A DNA stretch of 64,000 nucleotides from positions 3,898,286-3,962,285 of the forward strand of contig CM067572.1 in the NCBI GenBank assembly GCA_034336665.1, given 5' to 3'. The notes beneath the pieces were generated by a model, which saw only the letters and a program-made list of their open reading frames with translations, ran no database searches and was not told where the DNA came from. The stretch is from Luscinia megarhynchos (Eukaryota > Chordata > Aves > Passeriformes > Turdidae). Positions 24,849-38,296 of this stretch are shown one piece after another. Position numbers and translations under genes: made by a program. Within the stretch, counting starts at the first letter, position 1; the number at the start of each line of letters is the position of its first letter.

Positions 24849-25955
24849 ATGGAAAGCCCACAGATAAACTTGCCCCTAGGTCTGGTTTCAGACCAAAAAA
24901 GGAGGAGGATCCAAGAGGATGGGAGTCCTCCACTGAAAAAAGCAATGACAGAAATGCATGCAAATAACAAAGTACAGGTTGTAATAAATAAATTGCCAAC
25001 AATAAAGAAGGAAAACCTGGATGACTATGACGAAACTCCAGTGGAGGCTGATGGGGCAACCGCCAAGCCAAACAGTGCTTCACTATCTGAGCCTTTGAGT
25101 TTAAATCCAGGTTTGAAACACACCTTGGCACAGTTCCACCTGAGCAGCCAGAGTTCGCTGGGTGGGCCTGCAGCTTTCTCAGCTCGGTATTCCCAGGAAA
25201 GTATGTCACCTACTGTCTTCCTGCCTCTCCCATCACCACAAATCCTCTCTGGTCCACTGCTCATCCCTCCAGACAGCTCCACAGAACTCACCCAGACCCT
25301 GCTGGAGGGGGAATCCATCTCTTGTTTTAAAGTCGGAGGAGAAAAAAGACTTTGCCTGCCTCAAGTGTTGAATTCTGTTCTCCGAGACTTTTCCTTGCAG
25401 CAGATCAACACGGTGTGTGATGAGCTCTATATCTACTGCTCAAGGTGCACTTCTGACCAGCTTCACATTCTGAAGGTTTTGGGAATTCTTCCATTCAACG
25501 CTCCGTCCTGTGGGCTCATTACGCTGACGGACGCTCAGAGACTATGCAATGCTTTACTGCGCCCTCGCACTTTTCCCCAAAGTGGCAGTTTCCTCCCTGG
25601 TAAGAACACCTTGGCCCAGCTGAAAGAGACTGGCAGTGCCTTCGAGGTAGAGCATGAATGCCTGGGCAAGTGCCAGGGGTTGTTTGCACCTCAGTTCTAC
25701 CTTGCCCCTGATGATCCGTGCATCCAGTGCTTGGAATGCTACGGGATGTTCTCGCCCCAGACCTTCGTGATGCATTCACACAGATCCCCCGACAAGAGGA
25801 CCTGCCACTGGGGGTTTGAGTCGGCCAAGTGGCACTGCTACCTGCACATTAACCAAAAATACCTGGGCACATCAGAGGAGAGAGAGCTGAAGCATCTCTT
25901 GGAGGAAATGAAGGAGAAATTCAGCGAGAAAAATCAGAAAAGAATTCGGTCCAAA
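24849..25955 (+). CDS. SKIL: SKIL coding exon 1 (Dachshund-homology and Smad4-binding domains)
   Basis: Residues 1-369, more than half of the protein in one exon, as in other vertebrates. Contains [20 protein letters not shown], the destruction box [29 protein letters not shown], and the Cys/His-rich stretch from CLGKCQGLF to [15 protein letters not shown]. The donor AAA|GTAAGT ends it in phase 0; translation continuing past this donor is intron. Confidence 0.97.
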
Positions 25956-28900
25956 GTAAGTTTCACCTGGTGGTGTAAAACTCCCAGATCTCTTTCTGCT
26001 CACACGTAAATACTTGTTTTAGAAGCACATTACTTGGCTTTTCTAAGTGGGAATACTTGTCACATCAAGCCTAAGTTAAATTTGTGAGAGCTTCACCATG
26101 GAAATAACATTTCTCATTAAGAGGGGTGGTAATTTCTTTCCTCTTTGGGCTGCAAGTAACCATTCGAGCTGGCTTGGCTTTGTTGGTTCTTGTTCTGTCC
26201 TAAGGTATACAGACTCTGAAAAGTTCAGCCTATTGTGAAAATTTTTGTTCTCCCATTTGACCTTTGAGTAGGTTTTATGCGGCGTGTGCTGCAGCAGCTG
26301 AGCAAAGCAGAAAGGAGCTTGAAAATCGAGTACTACAAATGAATTCTTCATTTGTTATTTGTACTCCAGCACGCACACATGGGCTGGATGGCAACCTGGC
26401 TTGCTGGCCACCCATCTCATGACTTGTGTGCAGGGTAATGGTGCTTTGCTAAATGGCTATTTAGAAGCCCAGTCTGCTTGTTCAGCAAGAGCTTTCTGTT
26501 TAAACCACTTGTGCAGTGAAATATGCTAAAAAGAGGGGGTTTTAAGCAGCCCAAGTAATGAGCTGTAGGCCGGTATCTTGACAATGGTTAATAATAGACA
26601 TCTTATTTTTTCCTAAAATACTGCTGCAAGTCTGTGCTGTGGTTCCAAAATACAGAGCTTATTTGTCCCTTGGAGAGCTTCTCTTCAAATAATAGGACCA
26701 GCAGCAGAGAAACATTAATATAGATCTTCCCATTCATAGAAAGCACAATTTTGGGGTATAATTTAAACTTTTAATAGGTTTTTAATGGTTTCTGCCCCAT
26801 GATTGCTTTTCTTCAGTGTATTCAGTTTTTTGTGTCTTTTTGATGGCTGCTGATTTGATGATAAATCCATGTTGCCTGTTGGATGTTTTGTGGTGGATTT
26901 CAAAATAACAGCAAGAGCAGCGCAGATGGTTGAGCCCAAAAAGGGGTCTATGAGCTGACACCTTTCAGCACAAATTTCTGTAAAGTTGGTGTTGCAGGAA
27001 GGCTGACTGTAGTAACAGGTATTGTTACAGTGGTGCCAGTCTGCAGGAAGAGATTTTACCAGCAGATTCCCATGGAAGTCTGCAGTATGGCATGATTCCA
27101 CATGCTGAATTATTTGAAGATGCAGTCTCCTAGCAAAGAGACTTTGCTTTTCAACTGATAAAGACATGTCAGTCTTTATTCTTGCAATGCCAGTGTAGGA
27201 AATGAACTACAGCATGGTGAATGCATCAGTGGAAATAGTCTTCCACATTCACACCTATAAATGCTGCTTCTCTTCCCACAGCAGCAGATTTCAGACAATG
27301 AGGTCTTTCAGTTTCATGTGCAAAGAGGAAAAAAAACCCAGCTGAAATTAGCAGTGGCAGTAATTTGGACTGGACTGGTGCAAATGAAATTGTAAAACTT
27401 TTTTCAGTCTTCCGTTGTAGACCTGTGTAGTTCTTTTTACAAAGCAACTTGTGAAACCAGAGTCAGAAGCTGTGAAAACCTGAACAGAATACAGTGGTGG
27501 GGGAGGTCTTTGGGGTTTTTTCCATCCTGTGGATATTTATCTTGAAGTACAAAAGAGTAAAAGGGTTTAAGAGGGCAATGTTGGAGTATGGTTTCCCTTT
27601 CCTTGTCCTGGGGGTGAGCTTAGGCTGCTTGTCTTTTCATAGAATCACAGAATGGTTTAGGTTAGAAGCGACCTTAAACATCATCTCATTCCACCCCCTG
27701 CCCTGGACAGGGACACTTTCCACCAGGCCAGATTGCTCACAGCTCCATCCAGCCTGACCTTGAACACCTCCAGGGATGGAGCAGCCACAGCTCATTTCTG
27801 TGTTTTGGGGGAGGTATCAGGTACCACATGTACACATTCCCTTTCCTTACACTCCTAGGGGAATTTATGTGCAGAATGTTCTGTTTGCTGTTCTGTCACC
27901 TCACCACCTTTGCTGAGTCAGTTCTCAGAAGTGCTGACACATCTTTGTGATTATCTTGGAGGGCCCAGGAAGAACAGTTGCCCTTGGCTAGGTCTTTCCC
28001 CATCTAGAAATAATGAGTTAATTAAATCCCATAGTCTTTGGAGCATCCTAGATCCTGTGCTTTGCCCTTCTCCTTAGTATTTCACTCTGAGTGTATTCAC
28101 CTCACAGTGCAAATACACTTTTGTTTCAATATTTTAAGAGCAAAGTACTCTTGAGATTAATTCCTTTCTGTTCTTTGTGCTAATAAGAAAGCTGTGAGCT
28201 TGATTGTCACAATTTTCTGTGGAGTTCTAGACTGCAGTGCAACATCCACCTGCTCTTCATGGAGCAGCTGTCACCGAGTCTCTGCTGATTCCTGCACTGA
28301 CAGATCCTTGTTCCCTTTGACTTTGCGACAGTTTCTCATCATCTCTGCACTAATTTCAAAGTTTTAGTGTCTTGTTTCTCTGATTCCTCGAGCTGGTCAC
28401 AGTGCATGGGGGAAATCTCACAGCATAGAGGGTTAACATTTCTCCTGGATTTATAAATCCAATTTCTGCTAAAACTACTGGCTTAATGAATACACTGAAA
28501 CCATTACTTACCTGTACAGCTTTGTCCAACTAGCCTTGAAGAAAAATAAGTCATTTTTTATGTAACCCTTTTAAACAGTTTCAGTAGAAGTAATTCAATT
28601 CAGCTTGTTGTGTTTGCAGAATTATTTAAGAGCATCTAAAATGAACAAATTGTCAGGTAATGAAATAGACATATAGATATATACATTAAAAAGTAGATGC
28701 CTTATTTAATTTACATGAATGGTGAGGGAAGAATCCTGTTAGAAAAATAACTCCATTTATTTATGGTAATATTTTGTTTTCTTCCCTAAGTAAAAATTTG
28801 ATTGCATGCTATGAAATTCATTTGCAAGATTCTCACTAATGGATAGACAGTAAATTCAGTTTCCATTTGAAATAGGTAAAGAGAAAAAAACCCCAAAAAT

Positions 28901-31900
28901 CTGACCTAGTAATTTGAAAATAGAGATGACCTGATAATTTCATATGTAAATATATAAGCATGTTAGTCCTAAAATATGGACAAATGTGATCTAAAGCTAA
29001 AATCAGATCACTGCATACTAGCTTCAGTATAAGTAGGTTATATGTGATTATTTAAATTATTAGAATGATCTGAGTAAGTAGAAAAAACTTGACAAGTGTC
29101 AGGATGAGGCCATTTTTCTAGAGATTATTCAAATCTTTTTTATTTAAAACCTTTTTATGAATTTACAACTCCAGAGCTTCTCTTCCTTGCTCCCTCCCTC
29201 CGCTTTCTGTCTGTGTTGGAAGTGATTTGAGGAGCTGCAGGGGTGGAGTTGAGTTTCAGTTTCGTTGTGAGAGCTGAGTTTGGTGGGGTGGGAGTTTTGG
29301 TGAGAATGGGCAGGTGGGGTTTGGTGCCTGCCAGGGCTGGGTGGTGTTGGGTTGTGCAGACATGGCTCAGGTCACTGGGGCTCTCCCACTGCCGGGGTGA
29401 AATTCTCTACAAGTTTATTCCAGAGTGTCTAAATACAAACTTTTCTGATAATACAGCACATAAGAAGTTGTGAAGGTATTAGAACAGGTTTCAATACAGG
29501 ATTATTTAACAGTTTAAGCTTTATAGGCTGTTTTTTAATTGAGCAGCTTGTCAAAGGTGCTGGGTCTGGCTGGAATGGTGGTGACTTTGTAGCAGCCTGT
29601 ACAGCTGCTGTGCTTTGGGTTTGTGGGCTAAAACTGTGGCTAACACACAATGTTCTGGCTACTGCAATAAAAACTGGGATAGAAGGAGGGGAAAGAGGGT
29701 TGGCATCCAAGGTGGAGGTTGTTCAAGGGTGGCTGGGCAGTTTGTCTGAGGGAGGGACTGAGCCGTGCCCTTTTCTTCACTTGTGTTTTTCCTTCACCTC
29801 TTAAACCAACTTTATCTTGATCCAGGAGCTTTCTTGCTCTTTTCCTTCCATTCCCTGGGGATGGTGCTGAGGGAGCAGCTCTGTGGGTGCTTGGCAGCTG
29901 CCTGGGGCCAGCCAACCACACCCTACCCAAAATCCCACTCCCAAATCTGTTCTAATACAGTGAAATTACAAATTGATTTCTTAGCTGTGAGAATATTGTA
30001 AATACATGGGGAGACACCTTTCACTTGAAGTTAAGAGCAACTTTGCAGGGGAGCACAAAGTATCACCAGGAATTTTGAGTAAAGAGTGATTCCAAAAACA
30101 TCTCTTGAGACACACAGAACAAGAATTGCTTTCCAAATGCAAAATACACAGAAGTTTTTGAGATTATATATTTTCATGCACCTGAGGTAATTTTGTTTGC
30201 TACTGCAAAAGGAATGGCATTTTTATGTTAATGGGAGCAGCTTTGCCTGCTTGTGTAATAAAAATTTGTGATGACTGAAGAAAGTTCTGTCCCTGGAATA
30301 CCAGCACACTGTTGCATTTAATTTTGAAATAAAGTATCTGGCAGGTGCTTACTTTATATGGACACATTATTACAAATGGCTCCTACAGCCTTTTGGGAAT
30401 CCTAGTTTCTGCTTTCTGTTTCTCCCAGGCTTGTTTAGTAGATTTCTGGAAACTGAGCAGAGCTTTTAGATAGGTCTGTAAAGAGATTTTCCTTTAATTT
30501 CATTGCTGTTTTGCCCACAATGGTAAATTGGAGATCAGAGATAATTCTGTGGTTTGCATCACCCTGTATCTCTGCCAAAGACACCCTATTTCCCAGCACC
30601 CCAGTTTCTGTGGTGTACCTGTATTAATGGTGTAAATGCCATATCTCTGAGGACTGTTTGGGAAAATGTAAATAACCTGTGTTTCAATTACCAATTTATT
30701 TTCTTTCCTTTAGGCAGAGCCACAGCAGAACCTGGAATTATCACAGTGGTACCCAGTTATAAAGCAAGAAGCAGAAACTGATCCTCAACCACCTTCCTTT
30801 TTCCACCCCAGGTAACTGAGTTTCCTATGTAGAACTATAAGCACTGTCAAGCATTCAAATACTTTTGGCTATTTAGGGATAATTCAAAGTGAAAAAAATG
30901 TATTTGCAACCTGAACTGTTAGGAAAACTCTTAAGGTATCACACAGGAATGATATAACCCTAAATTTGTATGCATTTCTTAGTGTAAGTACTAATGAACT
31001 GCTTATTATGAGTGTTTTTAGGTATAGGACTCAAGCTGTGACCTGTGGGTGTTCTTCAGCAGGCAATACAATTGAAATGTAATTAAAATTTCCCCTTTCT
31101 TAGTAGAAATGACAGAGGTAACTTTTGATCTTTCATATTGTAATACAATGCATACATGTGGAAAGCTGCACAGGGCCTATTTACCATGAGGACAAGTTAA
31201 TTTCCTTCCAGAAAAGATGTCCAAGAGGTGTTGGAATGCTTTCTTCCACAGTGGGACAAGGGCTGCAGCTGAATTGTCTGTGGACTGGTTTCCTGGTTTT
31301 AGAAACATTGATTCCTTACCCAGTTTGTCACCAGCAGCAAGGGAAACAATTTTTCTTGATATTCCACTTGCCCTCACCCCCTGTGGTTGCACAGGTCCTG
31401 GATTTGGGCCAGAGCAGACCCTTTTTGGGGCACACACATCACACTGGTTCCCATGCAAGGAAGGGAGTGGAGGAACTTCTGTGGTGGGTTCTGATTGTGC
31501 CAGTGCCTTCCTTCACAACCAGGAGAAAGGGAGGTGTTGAAGACAGCAACTGAGCTCCAGTGGCACTGGTGATGTTGGCACTGACCTGAACACACCTGGG
31601 GCTCTCTTCCCTCTGTACTGGGCTGAGTGGTGAGGTGAGGGTGGGACACAGGGATGCTCCAGGAGCTGTGAAAATCCAGATGGGGAGCTCAGTGCACTTG
31701 GGAAGGAAGGTCCAGCATTGGTCTCAGACGTGCCCCAGGACTGTCAGAACACAGCTTTGCTACTTAAGTGAGGTGCTCATTCCCATTTCACTGCTCACCT
31801 CCCCATCCTCCATTGCTAATGTAAGGATTATGAAAATGCTGGAGAGTCTGGATTCATTGGCATTCTAATTCCACTCTTTGCATCTAAATGAAGTCGTCAT

Positions 31901-34900
31901 ATGATTTTCTGTAATTTTTTTTTAACCAGACATGTTTGGAAAATCTACATGTTTGATAGCCTCAAAACCTTATCTAGATAATCTACTCAGTAAAGATTAA
32001 GTGGGTCATTAGGCTTTCCTTTTGCATAGGAAAAATTTTAAAAGGAAGTGCTTATTTTTCATAGATGCTTTCACAGTTTGAGCTCATGTTAAATTAAAAT
32101 AACTGCTCTCATCCTGCCATCATTTATTATGTCTTACCTTTCACTATGAATTTTACTCTTCTGCTCTTTCAGTTACTACCTTTATATGTGTGATAAAGTG
32201 GTTGCCCCGAATGTGTCTCTTGCGTCTCAATACAAGGATGTTGCAAAAACAACAGTAAAAGCATCAGAAGTTAATAAATCCTCACCTGGGCACTCAGAGA
32301 AGAAGCTCAGTAGTGGAAAGCACAAAAAAGCTGCCTCTTATCCAGAGCTTTCTCTTGAAGAACAGGAAAAAATTGACTTGAAAGCTGGTGTGGAGCAGCC
32401 AAATAAACGTTTAGGTGAGTAGTGAAAATTATGTTGAAGTCTTTGATTTTTATACCAAGGGAAGCTTTACACTGAGCTAGAATTTTGTGATGTCACTTCA
32501 GGTTTCCAAAAATTCCCTCCACCTTTTTGTAATCTCAGTTTTCTTTGCATGTTTTTCACTCTGGAATTTGAACTTTCTGTGATTATTGTTCTCTGTTTTT
32601 TTCCTGTGTAGATCCTCCTGTGCCAGCTCGTTCCACAAGAGGTGGAAAGCCTGAGCGTGTTCCTCCCAAAGTCACCAGAGACTCTGGCCGTGGTGAGGGA
32701 GGTGCTGATGCACGAACCTTGTCCCCCACCCTCATGAAAGACATCAGCTGTGAGGATGACAAGGGAAGGATCATGGAAGAAGTAATGAAAACCTACATCA
32801 AGCAGCAGGAAAAGCTAAACACGATTTTGAGGAGGAAGCAGCAGCTCCAAATGGTACAGTGGCAGTCTGAGTGCATTTTCCCCTGGGCAGCAGGGAGCTG
32901 GTTTGAGATGGCTCCACTGTCAACATCACAGATTGCATCCTTTAGAAACACCAAAGCACACAGATCATCTTTCCCTCAGCTTAAATCCAGACACCAAATC
33001 TTCAATATCCCTTATGCTCATGAGTTTTGAGCCCACTAATAAGTGGTGTCTCTTCAGTTTGCAGCTTCTGGGTCCAAGCAGCTCCTGCTTTTGCTATATC
33101 CTCTAAAATTTCTCAGTTTTCAGGCTTTTAAAGGTGCAGATATCAGTATTCTAGCAATGATCTTATCACTGCCCTGTATAAAAAAGAACACTATCCTCCT
33201 ATTCCCATTTGCTAAGCTGTGCTTTTAGGGATTTTATTTTTAGTCTTTTCTTTAATAATGAATTATTTTAGAGGCTGGTGTTCATTTGTGATGTTTCTGT
33301 TTTCTGAATTCAGTTAAATAATGTCTTTACTTCTTGCATCCGTGGAATAGACCTAATATTTTAATTTATTTTATTTTAATTTAAGTGTTTTCTCAGAATC
33401 TACAAGCTCAGGTAGGGCCCTAGAGCTGCTACTTTAAAGTTGTTCTGCTGTTGGAGGTAAAGCTTGTAGATAAGCTTAAAAAAACCAAAAGTTTAAAAAT
33501 ACTGAAATGTCAGTGGACAGAGAAATCAAACACTTCATTTTGTTTTCTGATGCTACACTTTTTGCATCTTCAAAGTATATTTTAGTGAGTCAGTGCTGCT
33601 GCTTCCTGAGGCTCACTGCTGGAAGTGCAAATTTGTTTCTGGAAGATCCATGCACTTGGAAATACAAGTAATTTCTTAAAAATTAGGTGCATGTTACAGA
33701 ATTCCCTGCTGTCATTGATAAGTAGATAAATACCATTATCAGGCTGTTGTTAATGGTCTTTTTGGCCTCACTGGTTTCAGAAACACTTTTAAATTCAGTT
33801 TTTTTATTTTTCTGGTGTTAGAAAAAGGAGTATGTGATCTTGATCTTTCTTTACAGGAAGTGGAAATGTTAAGCAACTCTAAAGCTATGAAGGAGCTGAC
33901 TGAAGAGCAGCAGAATTTACAAAAAGAACTTGAATGTTTGCAAGCAGAGCATGCACAAAGAATGGAAGAATTTTATTTTGAGCAGAGAGACTTGGAGAAA
34001 AAACTGGACCAAGTGATGAAGCAAAAATGTAGCTGTGACTCCAATTTGGAAAAAGATAAAGAAGCTGAATATGCAGCACAGGTGAGAAGGGGAGGTTTAT
34101 TTCAAACAAAACATATTTAGTGTATCAGGAAATTGTGGAGTTGTTGTTGAGCCACCTGAAGGTTTCGTTTTCTCTGTGTTCTGGCACCACAGACAAATAC
34201 CAAAATAAGTCAATGACAGCAATATTTTTTTCCTGTTCCTTCATTGAAATGAGGTAGAATGTAACTTGCAGAAACATATTATTGATGAAATACGAAACTT
34301 AAATGTGAGGTCTGTTACATCCTTTTGTTTAAAAAAAAATCTGGTTTTGATGTATATGGGCTTGCCCATGATGCAAACTTAAACACTGTCATTATTTTAT
34401 GTAAAAGAGCCAAAACAATCCAAACTCTGAACTATCTTTTTGCCAGATTTGCAGCATACCTTGCTGCTCCTCATGTTCCTTGGTGGTAGAACCTTCTGCA
34501 GTATCTGATGGGCCCCTTCTGGACTCTACCAAAACATTTAGCCAAAGAGTTTTCTTGGAAATTAAAATCATATTAGTGTCTCTCATTCTTGCCTCTTGGA
34601 TTCATATGTCAAAACCTATGGACTTGTTTTTTCCTGTCACTTTCCTTTTAGCTTTTACTATTGCTTCTTTATGTTGGAGGTTATTCCAATGGGAAAAAAT
34701 ACAGTTAAAGACAAAGGAAACCTTGGAATGCCCCTTTTAAAAAAGGTGTTGTAGTTATGATTAAGTATTTTATTTTGCACCATATCACAGTCCAACAGGA
34801 CATTTTTAAAGGGAAAAAATTCCAAAACTTGAGCTCAGTAAAGCTCTGTGGTCCTTGGTTCACAGCTGTGTATATTTCCTGGTCTGACTGACTCAAACTG

Positions 34901-37011
34901 AGAACAGGCACTACTTGAGAGACAGGTTTTGGTATTTTTGGTGAGTAGGGCAGAGACTCACATTATAAATCCTCCTCATGAATTTAATTTCATGACATCC
35001 CACTCCACTGATTCCTGGCTTTTGCTGCCAGAAATAATCCTCTGTGACTAAGGCCTGATTTACTAAACATCTGGTACAAGCCCTATTAGTGCAAGTAACA
35101 ACGTGTTCTAATTTATGGAGATCATCATGTACAGCACGTTTTATAGGGCTGGTGCAGCTTACTTCCTTTGGAGGGTGAAAACTGTGGATTGTTCCCCAAG
35201 GAGATTGGTTGTGTGTTTCTTTTGAAGTTAGACTTTGAAAAGTACATGCATTCCTTGTGTAAAAGTTTACTCTGTTATTACCTCTGTGGTAGATCTATTC
35301 ATAATGTATAATTTGAACCTTTTTTTCCCATTTATCACATTTTGCAGTAGATTCTTGTTCCAAGAAGCACCAGAGTTAAACAGAGGTCTTGGGGACAGGG
35401 AACTTCCCCAAGCTGTGATACAGCATTTAAAAAAGCCTTAATCTGATGTGTTCTTGAAGCAGTTGCCCAGGCTGCCTTTTCTGAGAGCTGTGAAGTGCAA
35501 GGAACTCTTCTTATGCATTAAACAGAATTAAGAATTTGGTATTTACAACTTGCTTAAAACTCTCTTCACCTTTCTAGGCCTGTCTGAATACTCACTGTCT
35601 TGCCCTCCTCTTTGACTTCTTTATTGGAAGAGTTGCTTCACCCTGTCAGTCACAGTAGGGCAGAATAACCAGTCCAGGAGCCTTTCCTTAGATCTGGGAA
35701 TCAAAGCCAGAGACATGTTGCAGCATGCAGGCAGTGGGCACTGTTGCACTTCACTGCACCACTTGTGCACTCAGGACTTGCATTAACAGCCTGTTGTTGT
35801 CTAAGAACTGCTGAAGTGTTTCTGGTTAAAGAAGCAGGGATGAAATGTGGTGTTTCTCTAAAATCAGCACAGCCTTTCCTTCACCCAGCACATTCTGTAG
35901 CAGTTGGTGAACACCAGTAATACTCTGCATGTTCCTGCTCTTTCCTTCTCATGAGCTGTCTTCCTAATTCTCAGTGAGATGGATGCTTAGTGATGAGGTA
36001 CATCAGGTAGATAGCTATCATTAAAGGCAGATGGATTTTTTTAGATGGAGTGGGGTCTTCTAGTAAGAAATAATCCCATAAATCAGTGGAAAAGAGGATA
36101 GCTGGTTTCCAGTCTCCTCCCTGTTTTAACTGCTGGTAGTATACTAAGCAATAAGGAACTTTCCCACACTAGCAAAGATGTTTCCAGATGTCATTGTAAA
36201 TAATTTTGGTGACATTCAAGCAAATTTGAGCCCTGTTGTATTCCAAAGAGGAAAAGAATATTTAATTTCTGTGTTTAAACACAAAATATATCACAAAATA
36301 CTTGTGTGGACTCAGGTTTATATTTGAACACACACACACAGATGATTATGTTCAAGATTTTCTGAATATTTCATTTACACTAAGGAATATCAGAAAACAG
36401 TGTTGGTGGTTTTGTTTTTTCTAGAAATACATTCAGGCTTTGAAATAAAGAAGTAATATTTTGTCAGGTAAGACAAATTGACCTGGAAAATGAAAAAATG
36501 CAGTTTGTTCTGGGATTTGTGACATATCCAATGCAGACATCATCACAATTTTTCCCAACAGATTCAGAGTATTACTGACAGTCTGGTGTGGCAGTTCATA
36601 TAGCTATGACTTATATGCATTTAAAAATTAGATTTTCTCCTTTTTTTAATTATAGTGTGATGTTTATGTAACTTTGCACGTTGTCATTGTTTGCTAATGG
36701 TGAAGCAGGTAAGTGCATAATTCTTGATAACTGCATAATTCTGGTGGACTGAAGTACTTGGATCCATGGAGTGGCCATCTGTGACCCTTTGATGTTTTAA
36801 ATAAGTTTGCTAAAATGTACTGTGCCTCTCTGTCTCTTGTGTTTCACAGCTGGCAGAGTTGAGGCAGAGGTTGGATCATGCAGAGGCAGATAGACAAGAG
36901 CTCCAGGATGAACTGAGACAGGAACGAGAGGCCCGGGAAAAGTTAGAGATGATGATAAAAGAATTGAAGCTACAGATCCTGAAATCTTCAAAAAATGGGA
37001 AAGGAAAATAG
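24849..37011 (+). CDS. SKIL: SKIL (SnoN), Smad co-repressor: six coding exons, complete
   Basis: Nuclear Ski-family co-repressor that binds Smad2/3/4 and recruits N-CoR/HDAC to silence TGF-beta target genes; it is itself induced by TGF-beta and degraded via APC/C or Arkadia. Six exons join to 691 codons against 684 in human. Order is a variable N-terminus, the Ski/Sno/Dac domain (about 157-245) with a destruction box RLCLPQVLN at 167-175, the SAND-like Smad4-binding domain with zinc ligands (about 270-360), a poorly conserved linker (about 370-530), and a C-terminal coiled coil (about 535-685). The start codon is supported by N-terminal similarity (NxDDGSPPxKK-type motif). Not seen: anything truncating the protein. 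Confidence 0.97.
25956..30713 (+). other. SKIL: SKIL intron between coding exons 1 and 2
   Basis: 4.8 kb, mostly AT-rich. Contains one CR1 fragment (27,638-27,800). No other repeat or exon recognised. Confidence 0.8.
27638..27800 (-). repeat. CR1 LINE, 3' end (minus orientation)
   Basis: CATAGAATCACAGAATGGTT and following, with ACCTTAAACATCATCTCATT and CTGCCCTGGACAGGGACACT: reverse complement of about 160 bases of CR1 3' end, inside a SKIL intron. Confidence 0.9.
30714..30811 (+). CDS. SKIL: SKIL coding exon 2
   Basis: Ninety-eight bases for residues 370-401 plus two bases of Ser402: [20 protein letters not shown] and [12 protein letters not shown]. The SWYPVIKQE core matches the human protein; the flanks differ strongly. 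Acceptor CTTTAG, donor AG|GTAACT. Confidence 0.93.
32173..32414 (+). CDS. SKIL: SKIL coding exon 3 (linker)
   Basis: Begins [19 protein letters not shown] and contains [16 protein letters not shown], both conserved. The serine/lysine-rich middle is divergent. This is the region where mammalian SnoN isoforms differ by splicing; I saw no convincing internal donor here. Confidence 0.93.
32612..32853 (+). CDS. SKIL: SKIL coding exon 4 (linker to coiled coil)
   Basis: Residues 483-563. The first 45 or so residues ([15 protein letters not shown] and on) are Arg/Gly/Pro-rich and unlike human. The rest, [20 protein letters not shown] to QQLQM, is the conserved start of the coiled coil. Confidence 0.92.
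33857..34081 (+). CDS. SKIL: SKIL coding exon 5 (coiled coil)
   Basis: Seventy-five codons, residues 564-638, [20 protein letters not shown] to [11 protein letters not shown]. Heptad pattern rich in Glu, Gln, Lys and Leu; this coiled coil mediates homodimers and Ski heterodimers. Confidence 0.95.
34082..36849 (+). other. SKIL: SKIL intron between coding exons 5 and 6
   Basis: 2.8 kb with GT and AG ends. Nothing recognisable beyond a short CA run near 36,330. The intron before it (32,854-33,856) and those at 30,812-32,172 and 32,415-32,611 are likewise featureless. Confidence 0.75.
36850..37011 (+). CDS. SKIL: SKIL coding exon 6 (end of coiled coil, stop)
   Basis: Residues 639-691, [20 protein letters not shown] onward, ending [10 protein letters not shown] and TAG at 37,009-37,011. 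The very last residues differ from the human ending KTAKE. Confidence 0.96.
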   Translation: MAELRQRLDHAEADRQELQDELRQEREAREKLEMMIKELKLQILKSSKNGKGK

Positions 37012-38276
37012 AAATTGGAAGAGGAAGCATGACTGTGTCCTTCAAACAGGGTGTTTTGGTTTTAATGATTGTGAACAATTTTTTGTGTGCTGAGAAAAAG
37101 TGTTCTTTATGGATTTCTATTTCCCAGACAGGTCCAGATGAAGATATACATAAATATAAATAAATAGAGATAGACATTTTTAGATTTTCCTAGCCAATGA
37201 AAATCTGCATTGATTTGTACTGGTGTTTTTCAAAAACAATGAAAAATACTCTTGATTTAGAGTGACCAGTTTCTGTCTATTTCTAATGCAGTCTTAAGGA
37301 CTCTACACCTTTTAGCATTGTCTGTTAAAACATATGTGGGTATCTTTATTTTGCTATCAATTGCACATCCAGTTATAAAAGTACATTAAAAACATTCTCA
37401 ATTCTTCAAGGTCTTAAATAGTTTGGGTTTCAGTGAGAATTAAATATTCTTGAACTGAAGAAAGTAAAGGCAGCTTTTTGTCTGTAAGGCAGAGCTCAAA
37501 ATTGCCAAAACTGGTTGATGATTTGAGTATCAAAAGTGATTTACCAATGTGAGTTTTTCCAATAATTTCATTATGTGAAGTCAGCTGATCTTTTCAGTAT
37601 TGTCTATTTAACAATTCATTATCAATCTAAATAGTGTTAGAGCCAGCACTTGTTTGCTCTGCTGGAAGACGAAAGCATTAGGGGTTGGTTTTTTGTTTTG
37701 TGAATTAAAAAATTTACAGTTACAGAGGAATCTTGGGAAATTAAAAATTCACAAGTTTTCTTCTGTTTTTTCACTATAGTACATATGAAAGAAACATTAA
37801 GAAAAGGCTTAAAGATGGGGCTTTTCCTTTTAGAAACTGAGAAAGCTTAACTGTCAGATATTAATGCTTTCAAGAAACATAATATTTATTAAGGAATATA
37901 TATTAACTTTTTAGTACCCCAAGCCTCCACACTTTAAGCTTCTTGCCAACTTGTGGATTTTTCTTTCAGTACATAGAACAGGCCTTAACTTACATTGTGA
38001 TCATAGCTTAAAATATAAAATTCTGAGGTATGGCACTTTGAAAAATCATTTTGATAGTCTCTGTATTTGAATGACATGGTAGGGTTACCATGAATTAAGA
38101 AAATACAGCATGTTTGTTAAGCTATAACATTGGGAAATGTGTAATTGTACAGAATTACTGTTTAATGTATATATAATGTCTGAGTACTTCTGAAGTCTGG
38201 TTCTTAGTGGGTTAAATGCATGGCTAAAGTTGGATGAAGAAAAACTTTTTTGCACTTCTCTCCAAAAAATTGGATA

Positions 38277-38296
38277 CAGCTGACAGATGTCAGCTG
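38277..38296. other. 20-base inverted repeat with three E-box-like words
   Basis: CAGCTGACAGATGTCAGCTG: nine-base arms around GA. As RNA it would form a short hairpin in the SKIL 3' UTR; as DNA it holds CAGCTG twice and CAGATG once. Confidence 0.7.

Noticed and set aside
24778..25209. 143-codon minus-strand frame over the SKIL start
   Set aside because: Antisense shadow of the conserved SKIL first coding exon.
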